Source: Ecytonucleospora hepatopenaei
Taxonomy: Eukaryota; Microsporidia; Enterocytozoonidae
Length of the DNA stretch: 64,000 nt
NCBI GenBank assembly: GCA_026692725.1
Contig: JAPMUG010000002.1
Location: forward strand, 303,388 to 367,387
Direction of reading: 5' to 3'
The first letter of the stretch is position 1, and each line of letters begins with the position of its first letter. Of this stretch, positions 21,374-31,436 are shown piece after piece. Under the pieces are notes generated by a model, which saw only the letters and a program-made list of their open reading frames with translations, did no database searches and was not told where the DNA came from. The position numbers were made by a program, and so were the translations under genes.

Positions 21374-21452
21374 AATATTATAAAATATTTGTTAAAAAGA
21401 CAGTGTATAAAAAATTAATTTAAAAAAAACTTTATGTGGTAAAAACAAAAAA

Positions 21453-21524
21453 TGGAGCTAGCAGGGGTCGAACCCACGACCTGGCGCTTGCAAAGCGTCC
21501 GCTCTACCACTGAGCTATAGCCCC
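21453..21524 (-). tRNA. tRNA-Ala (UGC anticodon)
   Basis: A 72-nt cloverleaf on the minus strand: acceptor GGGGCTA/TAGCTCC with A discriminator, D arm GCTC-AGTGGTA-GAGC, anticodon loop TTTGCAA (anticodon TGC) and T arm GTGGG-TTCGACC-CCTGC with one mismatch. Downstream on the minus strand is a TTTTTTGTTTTT run suited to Pol III termination. No intron. Confidence 0.95.
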
Positions 21525-21596
21525 GATGAGTAATCGTCAAAAAATATATAATGTATTTTAATATACTAATTACAAAATTTTGCGATTTATTTCCTT

Positions 21597-22832
21597 ATGT
21601 CTCATTTACTGGTAAAATTAGAAAGTGTTTCTGATTTAGAAAATATTTCTGTTAATGAAGATATAACACAAGTTCCTAGTAATATAACATGCAAACAGTT
21701 AAAATCACTGTTTAACTTATCAGAAAGTGTTTCGTTATATGTAAATGGAAACATGATTATAAATACATTAGAAGAAAGTTTGAATAATGTAATTGATTCT
21801 GAGAATATTAAAATTATAAAAGTTGTTGAGACCAAAGGAAGTGCACCTGCTTCTTATTGTTCCAGCGTCATATCTGGTCATAATGGTCCCATTTTGAAAA
21901 GTATTTTTTATAAACATAAAAACAAGACATTTTTGTGTACGGCAGGGGCAGACAAAACAGTGCGTTTTTGGGATTTACTGACTAAAACGCAATTTAAGGT
22001 CAATCAACAGCATAACCATTGGGTAATGACACTTTGTGAGTTGGATGATTATATAGTCAGTGGTTCAATGGATTCTTCTATTTGTGTGTTTGATAAGGAT
22101 GGAAAGTATATTAGAAATATTAATAAACAGAAGAAAGGAATAGTTAAGATTATAAAGGTAAAAGATAATGAATTTATATGTGGAGCAAGAGATGGTTCAG
22201 TAGTTCATTATTCAATAGAAAAAAATATAGAAGCACATGTGCATATAATTAGCAAATACCAGCATAAAGACAGTGTTAGTGATGTATGTGTGTATAAAAA
22301 TTTGTTATGCTCTTCTTCGATCAAAGGAGTCGTAAAAGTTTTTGAATTACATAACTTTGTTTATGTTTGTGATTTGAACGACAATCAAACACGAATAAAT
22401 TGCGTTTCTATGGGTGAAAATAGCATAATAACAGGGGATGATTTAGGTAATGTGGTTGTGTATCAAATAAGTGGGAAAGGGGCTAAAGTAAAATACAGGG
22501 TTAAGCATAAAAGAGAGGTAATTTCCATCTGCATAGATCCAAATGGGATAAACTTTGCAAGTGCTTCTTTTGATAAAACAGTGAAAGGATGGAATTTAGC
22601 AACAGGAGAGTGTTTATTTACAGTCCACCACGTAAAGGAAGTTTATACAGTGAAATATCTTAATGATCTTGTGATTTCTGCAGGGAAGGACAGACTGGTA
22701 AAAACGTATAGACCGTCAACAAAAGAGCATTTAAATTCTTTTGTAACTGGAGATGAGGTGTATGATGTTTGTTATGAAAATAAAAAGTTGGTGGCAGTAG
22801 GTAAAGATTCAAATGTGTATTTCTTTAGTTAA
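21597..22832 (+). CDS. RSA4: RSA4/Notchless-like WD40 ribosome assembly factor
   Basis: 411 residues, shorter than yeast Rsa4 (515). Residues 1-80 form a ubiquitin-like NLE domain (LYVNG...SLNNVI...IIKVV), followed by a linker and then SGHNGPILKSIFY, TAGADKTVRFWDLLTKT, WVMTLCELDDYIVSGSMD and further WD repeats to the end. The fusion of an NLE-type N-terminus and a WD40 propeller with the TVR-x-WDL-x-T-x-T signature is diagnostic of RSA4/NLE1, which docks the AAA ATPase Rea1/Midasin onto pre-60S particles. The start is the first ATG. It complements the SPB4-like helicase and ribosomal protein genes in the window. Confidence 0.82.
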   Translation: MSHLLVKLESVSDLENISVNEDITQVPSNITCKQLKSLFNLSESVSLYVNGNMIINTLEESLNNVIDSENIKIIKVVETKGSAPASYCSSVISGHNGPILKSIFYKHKNKTFLCTAGADKTVRFWDLLTKTQFKVNQQHNHWVMTLCELDDYIVSGSMDSSICVFDKDGKYIRNINKQKKGIVKIIKVKDNEFICGARDGSVVHYSIEKNIEAHVHIISKYQHKDSVSDVCVYKNLLCSSSIKGVVKVFELHNFVYVCDLNDNQTRINCVSMGENSIITGDDLGNVVVYQISGKGAKVKYRVKHKREVISICIDPNGINFASASFDKTVKGWNLATGECLFTVHHVKEVYTVKYLNDLVISAGKDRLVKTYRPSTKEHLNSFVTGDEVYDVCYENKKLVAVGKDSNVYFFS

Positions 22833-23194
22833 AAATGATTATAGATTTATAGAATAATTAAATAATAACAAAATATAAATAAATCTATTGTAAAAAAACA
22901 TTGGTAAGCTATAAATACACTAATTTATGGCCAATCTTAATATTCTGTGTATACTTTTAGATCTACTTAAAGTATAATCTTTAGTATTTTTTTACTTTTT
23001 AATGTTTTGAAAGGGTAGTTTAAATATTTTTAAATATAAAAATGAAATTTAAAAATACGGGTGTTTTGTGTTTTAACTGAATAATGCTGTTAAATAACAA
23101 TTTGATAGAATACTGTTAGATAACAGTCTGATAGCTTTATATTGATAGAATAATCAATTTGAAATTTTTTAAAATTTAATTTAATTATCCCTCA
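22833..23194. other. intergenic region, AT-rich
   Basis: 362 bp without a gene. It contains short imperfect repeats of TGATAGAATA and CTGTTAGATAACAG type near 23100-23150, the latter an inverted repeat. The CCC motif for the next gene lies at its end. Nothing else is supported. Confidence 0.5.
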
Positions 23195-24274
23195 ATGTTT
23201 TTTAAAAGCTTGAGTGTTTTTAGCTTTATAAAACACTCAAACTTTGTTTGTTGCTCTACGAATGAATACCAAACCATTGATAAAGAAATAATAAATGGTT
23301 TATTTCTTCCAGTTGGTTTTAAGTTGCTTATAAAAAATAAAATTAAGCAAGTTTTATCCTCGGAAGTACAAAAATGTACAGCTGATAATTTTAAGTATTT
23401 TTTGATTCCACTTTATATGAGAAAGACTTACAAAAATCAAGATTTAGAGCATTCTTTAGTTATGGAATATGACCAAAAATATTTTATTCCAAAAGGTACA
23501 GAAATAACACATAATTCAGAAAAATTGAAACTCATGGAAGATGTTGAAGTAAAAATAAACAGCGGAGCATTTGAACTAGATGATGCCTCTGCATTTGTTT
23601 GTGTAGTTGGAGGTGAAGAAATAACCACAATGAATTCCGACTATATAGTTTCGAACAGAGCAAAAAATCAACTTTACCAAATACCAACAATAGATCATCA
23701 AAAACCAGTTTTGACGTTTTCACATGGAAATATTTCAATTACAGATGCATCAATTGATAAAACTGAAAAATTTGGTTTATTCAGAAAAAAATTTAAATCC
23801 TCTACAGCAGAAATGAAACCGCAACTAATAAGTTTTGAATGTAATGATCTCGAAAAAAATGAAATTTTAAATAACAAAGACGCTCTTTTATTTTTTAAAA
23901 GTGATTTTGATGATGTCACTTTAATAAAATTAATCGGTCATGTTGGTGATCCATTAACGTTAAATTTCAAATTTGATGCTACTGTAACAAATGAATTATC
24001 TTTTGATATTTTACACAAGTTTAAATTAGACCTTGGTATTGCAAAAAAGCCTTCAGATCCAAAGAAACCTGAAAAACCAGATACTGCTCTTAAAACTAAA
24101 GAAGAAGAAAAAGAAAAAACTGTTGCAAAAAAAATGTCTGCTGTGAAACTTTCCTTGATTATAATTTTGCCTATTGTCTTTATTATTTTAGCTGGTATAT
24201 GTGCATTTATTTATTACAAAAAAGCACGTGAATATAAGCAGCGCCTTTTATTTAAAAATAATATCTTTTTTTAA
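23195..24274 (+). CDS. predicted type I membrane protein, family member B
   Basis: 359 residues with an N-terminal hydrophobic/Cys segment and a C-terminal transmembrane helix (about 319-342, LSLIIILPIVFIILAGICAF) followed by a short basic tail. It shares with member A (1067-2371): FKYFLIPLY, a KYFIPKGTEI block, and a LMEDVEVKINSGAFEL block ending in FVCVV. It lacks the Asn inserts of A, so it is the cleanest copy for defining the family. A Pro/Lys/Glu-rich stalk precedes the membrane. A CCC motif at 23189-23191 lies 4 bases before the ATG and fixes the start. Function unknown. Confidence 0.78.
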   Translation: MFFKSLSVFSFIKHSNFVCCSTNEYQTIDKEIINGLFLPVGFKLLIKNKIKQVLSSEVQKCTADNFKYFLIPLYMRKTYKNQDLEHSLVMEYDQKYFIPKGTEITHNSEKLKLMEDVEVKINSGAFELDDASAFVCVVGGEEITTMNSDYIVSNRAKNQLYQIPTIDHQKPVLTFSHGNISITDASIDKTEKFGLFRKKFKSSTAEMKPQLISFECNDLEKNEILNNKDALLFFKSDFDDVTLIKLIGHVGDPLTLNFKFDATVTNELSFDILHKFKLDLGIAKKPSDPKKPEKPDTALKTKEEEKEKTVAKKMSAVKLSLIIILPIVFIILAGICAFIYYKKAREYKQRLLFKNNIFF

Positions 24275-24402
24275 GGTAATATTTAAATTAAAATTTTCAT
24301 CAAATATTTATTGATTTTAATATATTATAAACATTAATATAATAAATATTTCTTAATTTATTTTTATGAAAATAAAAATGATTTAATTTAATTATTATTT
24401 CC

Positions 24403-26886
24403 TTAATGTTTCCTCTTTTTTGGTCTCTCTGACTCATAACTACTATCACTTTCGGCAAATGAACTTGTTTCATCACTTTCTCCGCTAAAACTCTCACTGC
24501 TTTCATCTGTACTCATGTCACTGTCCTCTTCTGTCGAACTTTCTGCACTGGAAATCGAAGATTCTGATGCTGTTTGGCTTGAAATCTCTTCTTCTGGGCT
24601 TTCAATCAAAAGTTCTGACCATCCTCCTCCGTTGTAAAATCCAAGAGGATCCTTCATTATGGTTATCATCAAATTGTTCCAGTTAATGCTTATCTTCGTC
24701 TCCATAAACACCTTGTTAAGACTGTCCAGTGTTGTTTTCATGTAATTTAACTTTGTTGTTTCAATTGATCCAATTACCTTTGGTGCTCTCTTTTTGTCTT
24801 TAAATACAAAAACACAGTCAAACGTTTTTGTCGCGTATGTCACCCTTTCAAAGTTCACAATCTCAACATCATCCAAATACAAGATAAAAAATGGTGTTTC
24901 ATTTACTGATACCAAACTGTTTTCAGTCACTGAGATTGCTGTGCTTTCTTTGTGGTAAACACCATAAAATCCTTTTTGCAAAAGCTGCGGTCTAAATGAT
25001 GTTTCATTTTCAATGCGATCAATAAATGCAGTAAAATCCCTATTTACCCTGTAAAGCTCATCTTCCTCTTCCTGCTGTCTGAGAAGGGCAAGATGCTCAT
25101 TTTCCCTTCTTCCTGTGTCGTGGTAATTTACCCCTTGTTTTTTATGGAACTGAAGGTTTCTCGTAGGCTTATCGTTCACCAAAATAGGCTCCTTAAAGTT
25201 AAAATGAACCAAACTAACCACGTCAAAATCTCCCATCTGATAGAATATCGACTTTATGTTTGAAAACAAAAAATGTGTGTCGATATACTTAAATCCATTC
25301 TCATGCAATTCCAAATTGCCTGTTACCTTTTTGCTTGCTATCTTTTGGTCTGTTTTCATAAGAAGCGCATTTAACTTGTATGGATTTGGAGAAGTTTTTA
25401 GCTCTCCCTGTTTTTTAACCTCGATCTTTGGTTTATTGTATTCTCTCTTCATGTCATTAATCTGCGCAAGGATTTCATCTGCATTTTCAAGTGTTACGCT
25501 TATTGACTTCAAAACAGTGCTAAATGGAGCATTTCCTGAAATTTCTCTCACTTCTTTGCTTTCCTTCAAATTTATTCTTAGCTTGTTACTTGCACTTACA
25601 GCCACATTCTTTATGTTTGAAATATGAAATGGTACCGCGTAACATAAGATTGGAACTATAACGTACAAATTTTCAAAATCACAAACAACTTTTTTATTAC
25701 GAGGAACAGACGCATCATCTGGATAAACAGAAACTTTACTGTTTTCTTTTGTTTCTACCACTTCTTCATTATTTGAATAGTATTTGATCATTTCTGCTGT
25801 TAAATCATCAAGTAGTTCTTTTTGGTGTTCTTTTAGTTTGTTTCTTGTTTCAATTTCAGTTGTTTTATTTCTGAACTTCATTTTTGCAACGCTGTACATT
25901 TCAGCACTGTCCCGGAGGGTAAGAAGCTTGTCACCTGAAAAGGTATTAGCAAAATATTCACCCACCTTCAAAACAAAAACAGTGTTCATGTTGATGTCAA
26001 AATTTTCTTCAAAAGAAAGTTCCTTTTCAAGCATTCCTGTTGTGTACATTTCAATTTTTTTGTTTATGCCTTTTTCTGCAAAAAAATTTTTTGCTGCCTC
26101 TAAAATTTCCAGTGAGTTTATTTTTCCCTCTGTTAAAATTGAACCGGATAACTTTTTTTGAATTAAAGCCTGTAGAGCATATTCAGCACTTACATCACAC
26201 AAAAAAGATCTTCCTATTTCCACAGAATATCCCTTATACCTTACTGAAAATCTCACTCCCATGGTACTGTATACGTAACTGTCTGGAAACTCTATGTATG
26301 CTGGTTCTATTCCTGCAATCCTTTCATTCATTAGCCTTTCCATGGATTCCTTGTTAAATGTTTCGTCTCTACACATGTCAATCGCTTTCTTTAATAAATT
26401 ATTTGTTACAATTGCTGCCTTGTTAATTGATGTTAATTCTTCTGCTTCTTTACTTGAAAAGAGTCTAAATACATCTTTAGTAACGTCTGTATACCTAGTA
26501 CTGCTTAAAATTTTATTACAAAACTCACCTTTTATGTTGGTTTTATCAACAATTCCATATGTTTCAACTAATGTGGACATAAAATCATTTAAAGATTGTG
26601 GGTTTTCCTTTGTTGTGTTTCTCACTATTTTAACCCCTGTTCCTAGTTGTTCCAAAATCATTGCTTTTTTGGGAGAAGTGTAAAATACAGGCTGATCCTT
26701 GATAATTATAACTGTCTCTGAAAATTCAAAACCTAATAGATAGTTGAAAATAGCAGAATTCATGCAATAATCCTCTACGTCTGCCCTTTTTCCTAGCATA
26801 AAAAGCAATGGATTTTCAAATGCACCTGATAGCTTTTTGCATCTTTTATAAAAAAGTTCTCTATCTAAAATAACTTCATTGTTCAT
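24403..26886 (-). CDS. SPT16: FACT complex subunit SPT16
   Basis: 827 residues from the ATG at 26886 (the open frame extends six bases further to a TTG). Order: an aminopeptidase-like N-terminal domain (LLFMLGKRADVEDYCMNSAIF, then SMGVRF-type pita-bread blocks), a middle linker, tandem PH-like domains (VDDVEIVNFERV, FKDKKRAPKVI), and NLMITIMKDPLGFYNGGGW before a Ser/Glu/Asp-rich acidic tail (about 770-815) ending in a basic PKKRKH. This is SPT16, the nucleosome reorganising subunit of FACT. It is about 200 residues shorter than in yeast. A CCC motif 11 bases upstream supports the start. Confidence 0.93.
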   Translation of the reverse strand: MNNEVILDRELFYKRCKKLSGAFENPLLFMLGKRADVEDYCMNSAIFNYLLGFEFSETVIIIKDQPVFYTSPKKAMILEQLGTGVKIVRNTTKENPQSLNDFMSTLVETYGIVDKTNIKGEFCNKILSSTRYTDVTKDVFRLFSSKEAEELTSINKAAIVTNNLLKKAIDMCRDETFNKESMERLMNERIAGIEPAYIEFPDSYVYSTMGVRFSVRYKGYSVEIGRSFLCDVSAEYALQALIQKKLSGSILTEGKINSLEILEAAKNFFAEKGINKKIEMYTTGMLEKELSFEENFDINMNTVFVLKVGEYFANTFSGDKLLTLRDSAEMYSVAKMKFRNKTTEIETRNKLKEHQKELLDDLTAEMIKYYSNNEEVVETKENSKVSVYPDDASVPRNKKVVCDFENLYVIVPILCYAVPFHISNIKNVAVSASNKLRINLKESKEVREISGNAPFSTVLKSISVTLENADEILAQINDMKREYNKPKIEVKKQGELKTSPNPYKLNALLMKTDQKIASKKVTGNLELHENGFKYIDTHFLFSNIKSIFYQMGDFDVVSLVHFNFKEPILVNDKPTRNLQFHKKQGVNYHDTGRRENEHLALLRQQEEEDELYRVNRDFTAFIDRIENETSFRPQLLQKGFYGVYHKESTAISVTENSLVSVNETPFFILYLDDVEIVNFERVTYATKTFDCVFVFKDKKRAPKVIGSIETTKLNYMKTTLDSLNKVFMETKISINWNNLMITIMKDPLGFYNGGGWSELLIESPEEEISSQTASESSISSAESSTEEDSDMSTDESSESFSGESDETSSFAESDSSYESERPKKRKH

Positions 26887-26900
26887 GTGCAAAAGATGGG
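26887..26900 (-). promoter_or_regulatory. CCC start-proximal motif of SPT16
   Basis: The minus strand reads TAACCCATCTTTTGCAC and then ATG at 26886, which favours that ATG over the upstream TTG at 26892. Confidence 0.55.
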
Positions 26901-27158
26901 TTAAAAATTTATAAAAATATTTTCAGTTTTTTAAAAAATAAAATTATAAATGTTGCAATGTTTAGTATTTATCTTAAAATATTTTTGTGTATGATGGTTT
27001 TTTTAGATTATTTTGTGGTTAAATCATGTTTAATTAAGAAAATTGCTTCTTTTTTAAATAAAACAATATATTTTTAGTATATAAATCTAATAATTTTAAA
27101 AACAAAAATTTTTATAAATTTAAAACATCAAAATAAATTTACCAAAACAATTAAAAAA

Positions 27159-28055
27159 ATGTTTTATATTTTTAACTTACTGCTGTTTACCTTAAAAATA
27201 TCTGCTGATACAATCTTATCTGAGACAGAAACTAATTTAGCAAAGGTAGCATTGGGTGTTAGAGATTCCATTATTGATTATGAGGATGTTGTAAGGGTAA
27301 AAGGTATTTTGCTTTCAGTAGGAACAAAAGAATTTGCTATTTTGTTTGGCTCTTTATGGCTTGTTTATAACCTCACTTTTCACGGCACACACTTTGAAAG
27401 AATTCCTGTCTGTTTTTTTGTGTCTGTCATTTTTTACTCGTGTCTGAGCAGATTCTTCAAGTGGGTTGCATGGCTGGCAAGGTTCATTCCAATTAGCGTT
27501 TTGTTTCAAATATGGAAAATAGTAAGCATGGTGGTAGGGGCAATATTCTTTTTATTTTACGATTTGCTCAAGCCATTTACGCTTCTTTTTATTGTTTTTA
27601 TGTTTTTTGACATGATTGACGATCTGGTGGAAAAAGGGATAATTGCACTACTGGGAGAAAGTCAAGTTTCACTGTGGATGGTAAGATTATTTTGTTTACT
27701 TTCCTTAGTAATGACATTTTACATCATGTATAAGTTTTATAGGTGGTTAAAAGGAGGATATGAAGTATTTTTCTGTCTGGTTTTTGCACTTTACGGAGGG
27801 TTAGTTTTAGACCTGGCAATTTCTGAATTGTTTGGGATTCTTACAGATTTCAACGAGTATATAGTATACATAGCAAACTATGGGTTGTATGAAGTGTTTG
27901 GAATGAATGCAGACACGGTTATATGGATGGGAACAGCACTGGGTGCATTTATTTATCAAAGTCACCACATAAATGAAGACTATCTTAACGACAAAAAAGA
28001 TCCAAAGGAAGAAAAAAGTGAAAAAATAAACGAAAACGATCAAAACAAAGATTAA
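27159..28055 (+). CDS. multi-pass membrane protein, tandem pair copy 1
   Basis: 298 residues: an N-terminal signal-like helix, about seven further hydrophobic segments and a charged Lys/Glu/Asp C-terminal tail. It aligns loosely with the next gene: KPFTLLFIVFMFFD with KPVFMAMIIFLVFN, and CLVFALYGGLVLDL with IGMFALYGSLILLS, then an N-G/E-YI block. The pair is therefore a tandem duplication, 171 bp apart. I do not recognise the family; a TMEM198-like fold is only a suggestion. A few runs of pyrimidine-ending codons are seen. Probably a membrane protein of the parasite surface or secretory pathway. Confidence 0.75.
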   Translation: MFYIFNLLLFTLKISADTILSETETNLAKVALGVRDSIIDYEDVVRVKGILLSVGTKEFAILFGSLWLVYNLTFHGTHFERIPVCFFVSVIFYSCLSRFFKWVAWLARFIPISVLFQIWKIVSMVVGAIFFLFYDLLKPFTLLFIVFMFFDMIDDLVEKGIIALLGESQVSLWMVRLFCLLSLVMTFYIMYKFYRWLKGGYEVFFCLVFALYGGLVLDLAISELFGILTDFNEYIVYIANYGLYEVFGMNADTVIWMGTALGAFIYQSHHINEDYLNDKKDPKEEKSEKINENDQNKD

Positions 28056-28226
28056 ACATATTTTTATTATTTATTAAAAAATTAATTGATAAAATGATTA
28101 ATAAGTAAATATTGTTTATTTTTATTTTATAAAATATGATGTAATATATACTCAAAATGATCAATAATTAACCAATATGTTTTACTGTTTCATGTTTAAT
28201 TTAAAACAAAAAATGTTTCTATTTTT

Positions 28227-29063
28227 ATGTTGTTTAACTTTGTAAATTTAGTAGCAGCAGCTGATGATAACAGTGAAGGATCGTATTTCTTTGGTAACTT
28301 TGAAATTGCAATTATGAACATTGCAAGTGCATCCCTAAACGCAGGTGCAAATATTGCAGATGCATCTGGAATATGGAAAGTCATCAACCTAAATGTTCTT
28401 TACTTATTGATCATGATAAATGCAGCCAGTGCACTTACCTTTGCTGGTATCGTATACGAAAGGGTTGGGGTTATCTTCTTTATGACTGTTTTTGTTTATA
28501 CTTTCTTTGGAATGTTTGGAAGTGTTTTCGACACCATTGGAGACTGGATCAATGTAGATGGTAAACTTATAAGCAGTATATTTGCATTCCTTATATGTGC
28601 TTCATTTTTAGTGTTTTATGCAATAGTAAAGCCTGTGTTTATGGCAATGATAATATTTTTGGTGTTCAACGCAATTGCAGGAAATATCGGTGCAGTTCCA
28701 TTTTGGGTGCACATTCTTGTCTTTGTGGGCATAATCATAGCAGTAAAGATGTTATTTAAGGTGCTGTCCAAGGCATACAAATACGTTGTAATAGGAATGT
28801 TTGCATTGTACGGGTCCTTAATTTTGCTGTCTTCCACCTATGGACTGGTGTATTTACCACTTAACTGGGGAGAATACATTAACGAATTTATTGACCAGGG
28901 ATCGGTTTGGGGTCCACTGGTTGAAAGTTGGAACAGCCTAATTTGGCTTTTGTTTATAATTGGTGGTTGTGGTGCACAATTCAAGTTATTAGACAAGAGA
29001 TACGAAAGTGAAGATGAAACTACCAGCAGCAGTGCAGAAGAAACACCAGCTGAGTCAAAATAA
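28227..29063 (+). CDS. multi-pass membrane protein, tandem pair copy 2
   Basis: 278 residues: a short hydrophobic leader ending in AAADD that looks cleavable, then about seven membrane helices and a Glu/Ser/Thr-rich tail. FALYG and the Lys-Pro helix motif are shared with copy 1. An ATG at 28213 is out of frame, so the first in-frame ATG is used. Copy 2 is richer in Ala/Gly within helices than copy 1, suggesting different packing. Function unknown. Confidence 0.75.
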   Translation: MLFNFVNLVAAADDNSEGSYFFGNFEIAIMNIASASLNAGANIADASGIWKVINLNVLYLLIMINAASALTFAGIVYERVGVIFFMTVFVYTFFGMFGSVFDTIGDWINVDGKLISSIFAFLICASFLVFYAIVKPVFMAMIIFLVFNAIAGNIGAVPFWVHILVFVGIIIAVKMLFKVLSKAYKYVVIGMFALYGSLILLSSTYGLVYLPLNWGEYINEFIDQGSVWGPLVESWNSLIWLLFIIGGCGAQFKLLDKRYESEDETTSSSAEETPAESK

Positions 29064-29264
29064 ATAATAAAAATAAATTTGAATAATTTAATTAATCAAT
29101 TTATATTTTTTATTTATTTGATTTATATTTGATATTTTATAATTAATCAATTTATAATTAATAGTTGAAAGTTTATAACTAATAATAAAATGCAATCAAT
29201 TTAAGATAAAAAATAATAAAATCTAATAGTTTATAAAAATGCAAATTTAAATAGTAAAATAAAT

Positions 29265-29753
29265 TTAATAATTTTTTATTTCTGCTGCACTAACTAACTG
29301 CACCTCTGGATTCTTCTTTGTCAGTGGCATAATTGTTCCTCTGTATTGCTTTGCGCCTGCTGCTCTTGCTTCCTTGTAATTTTTATAAACCGTCACCTTT
29401 GACTGGTATTCTTTAAGCCTTTGAACATTTTGATCAAATGCTTCCTGGTTCATGTTTCTTCTTCTAAAATCAACCGCAACCCCTATGGTTTTTGCATACT
29501 GATAATCCATTCCTGCTGCCTTGCACTCTTCTGGTGTAAATCCTCTTCCTAATCTTTCTTTTTTGTTGTATCTTATGGACTGGCATCTGACAACGGGTCT
29601 GAGTTTATCGGTAGGGAGAGGTGCCATTTTTTTGGCCTTTTCTTCTCTATTTTTCCTTCTTCTCAACTTGTTTGCAGGCTGGTCAAACCATGTCTTTATT
29701 CTCTTTGCAGTCTTCTTAAAGTGGTTATTTGGTAACTGGTTGTTTCTCTTCAT
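29265..29753 (-). CDS. RPL13: 60S ribosomal protein eL13
   Basis: 162 residues. TWFDQPANKLRRRKNREEKA, LRPVVRCQSIRYNKKERLGRGF, TIGVAVDFRRRN and NVQRLKEYQSKV follow the eL13 family in order; the C-terminal extension of larger eukaryotes is short here. CCC at 29772-29774 (minus strand) lies about 20 bases upstream of the ATG. Its start region faces uS9, and the two divergent ribosomal genes share a 99-bp spacer. Confidence 0.95.
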   Translation of the reverse strand: MKRNNQLPNNHFKKTAKRIKTWFDQPANKLRRRKNREEKAKKMAPLPTDKLRPVVRCQSIRYNKKERLGRGFTPEECKAAGMDYQYAKTIGVAVDFRRRNMNQEAFDQNVQRLKEYQSKVTVYKNYKEARAAGAKQYRGTIMPLTKKNPEVQLVSAAEIKNY

Positions 29754-29852
29754 TGGTAAATTTCAAATGGTGGGATAAAAAATAAAAATTTGTAAAAAAG
29801 TAAAATATTTTTAAAAAAATTTTAGCCCATTTTCCAATAAGTTAAGTTATAA

Positions 29853-30284
29853 ATGTCAACTAAAATAATAGCAAAGGGACAAAAGAAAACATCAACAGCT
29901 GTGTGCGAATGCTCTAAAACAGGTGATTTTGAAATTAGAGTCAACAAAGTACCACTTAATATTTATAGCGATTACCTCATGCAATCAAAGCTAAATGAAG
30001 TGGTAGAGGTGATTGGAATGAAGTGCTTGGGTGGTTTGGATTTTGATATTACGCTGGCAAAGAACTGTGGCTTTACAGGAAGAGTGTATGCAGCAAGACA
30101 GGCATTTTGCAGGGCAGTACTAGCATATTACGGAACATATGCAGAAGAGTGTAAAAAGCAGGAGATCCACAAAAGACTCATGGCATTTGACAGATTTGCA
30201 GTGGTAACAGACACGAGAGTAAAGGAGCCAAAGAAATATGGAGGACCAGGAGCAAGGGCAAGGTATCAGAAGTCATACAGGTGA
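29853..30284 (+). CDS. RPS16: 40S ribosomal protein uS9
   Basis: 143 residues with GQKKTSTAVCECSKTG at the start, GRVYAARQAFCRAVLAYYG in the middle and the C-terminal GGPGARARYQKSYR whose terminal Arg reaches the P-site tRNA. The length and order match eukaryotic uS9 (RPS16). CCC at 29826-29828 lies about 25 bases before the ATG. Divergent partner of eL13, an arrangement that would allow shared regulation. Confidence 0.96.
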   Translation: MSTKIIAKGQKKTSTAVCECSKTGDFEIRVNKVPLNIYSDYLMQSKLNEVVEVIGMKCLGGLDFDITLAKNCGFTGRVYAARQAFCRAVLAYYGTYAEECKKQEIHKRLMAFDRFAVVTDTRVKEPKKYGGPGARARYQKSYR

Positions 30285-30495
30285 ATTTATAAATTTATTT
30301 TTATTTTTAAAAAAATAAGCTTTTTTAAAATTATTTTATTAAAACATTTAACTATTTGCATTTAAATATTAAAACTACATTTATTTTTAAACCATTAATC
30401 TTATTTTTTATTATAATAAACAATATTTTAAAAATAATATTTTTAAAATAATATTATAAAATAATTATAAAATAATTATAAAATATTATAAAATG

Positions 30496-30720
30496 CTAAT
30501 AAATATCTATGGATTGAATTTGTATACCCCTTACATGACAGTATTTTAACTTTGTTTCTCCCACCACTGCTTCTTCTAGAATTGCATTTAAATATCCATC
30601 TATAGACTTTAGTGTTCCAACTATTTCTATTCCTTCTCCATACTTTACTATAACTTTCTTGTTTAAAAATGCTTCCATTATATTGCTGGTTTTAATCATG
30701 TTATTGTCTTCAACAAACAT
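30496..30720 (-). CDS. LSM6: LSM6-like Sm-fold protein
   Basis: 74 residues, a single Sm fold: strand 1 with KKVIVKYGEGIEIVGTL, then SIDGYLNAILEEA (Sm1 motif) and HVRGIQIQSI (Sm2). The D-G-Y-(L/M)-N pattern and short length are LSM6/SmF type; SmF and LSM2 are alternatives. LSM6 belongs to the LSM1-7 decay and LSM2-8 U6 complexes. Confidence 0.65.
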   Translation of the reverse strand: MFVEDNNMIKTSNIMEAFLNKKVIVKYGEGIEIVGTLKSIDGYLNAILEEAVVGETKLKYCHVRGIQIQSIDIY

Positions 30721-30839
30721 TTTATAAGGATTAAAATATTTAAAGCAATTTAAATTTTAAATTAACCTAAGATTTAATAAACATAAATAGTATAAATATT
30801 TATTTAATATTAGTAATCATATAAAATAAATATAAATAT

Positions 30840-31271
30840 TTAATACATTTTTATTTCTTCAGTACCATTTGTTTCTAACAACAAATCTGATAGCTTCTTA
30901 CATGCAACTTCCAAAAGATACGGATATTCTATATAAATCAACAACTTGCATATATCCACCATGCTTTGGGGTGTCCACTTGTCAAAAAACAACAGTGCTT
31001 TCTCTGTTATCTCTACTTTCGTATCTTCGGCATCTCTTTGAATATCCACTCTTATATCAATAAAATCATTGTTTGTACAGAAAAAATGAATTTCTTTAAA
31101 TAATTCATTGCTGCAGTCTATATCAAATGTTTGTGTCTTAAATAAATCCATTTGGTTTTTAAAGTATTTAATTTTCTTTATTTGATCAGTTGTAAATATA
31201 TACGTGTGTGTATTTTGATCAGTATTTACATCAAATAAATCTCTAACATAAACCTTACAAATATCATCCAT
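30840..31271 (-). CDS. SKP1-like protein
   Basis: 143 residues from the ATG at 31271; the open frame extends upstream without support and a CCC motif (31277-31279, minus strand) is 5 bases before this ATG. The C-terminal part has FDKWTPQSMVDICKLLIYIEYPYLLEVACKKLSDLL, resembling the SKP1 block where helices precede a LLELTCKTVA-type helix. The N-terminal BTB-like half is divergent. SKP1 bridges cullin and F-box proteins in ubiquitin ligases; an elongin-C type is an alternative. Confidence 0.6.
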   Translation of the reverse strand: MDDICKVYVRDLFDVNTDQNTHTYIFTTDQIKKIKYFKNQMDLFKTQTFDIDCSNELFKEIHFFCTNNDFIDIRVDIQRDAEDTKVEITEKALLFFDKWTPQSMVDICKLLIYIEYPYLLEVACKKLSDLLLETNGTEEIKMY

Positions 31272-31280
31272 TCTAAGGGT
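31272..31280 (-). promoter_or_regulatory. CCC motif deciding the SKP1-like start
   Basis: The minus strand reads ACCCTTAGA directly before the ATG at 31271, 45 bases downstream of the farthest in-frame ATG (31316). The motif argues for the shorter protein. Confidence 0.55.
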
Positions 31281-31436
31281 GTAAAATATTATAAAATAAT
31301 AAAAGATATAATACAATAGAGTGACTTGAAATATATTCAGTTTTTTTGTTTTAATTTAATTAACGCAATAAATTACACAAATTTGCAATTTAATTTTCCT
31401 CCTTATTTTTTAAAAAATTTTCCTTTTTATTTTTTT

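Noticed and set aside
31326..31436. Longer N-terminus of the two-helix protein
   Set aside because: The extension begins at TTG, contains no ATG and is Phe/Asn-rich, so the ATG at 31437 is preferred.
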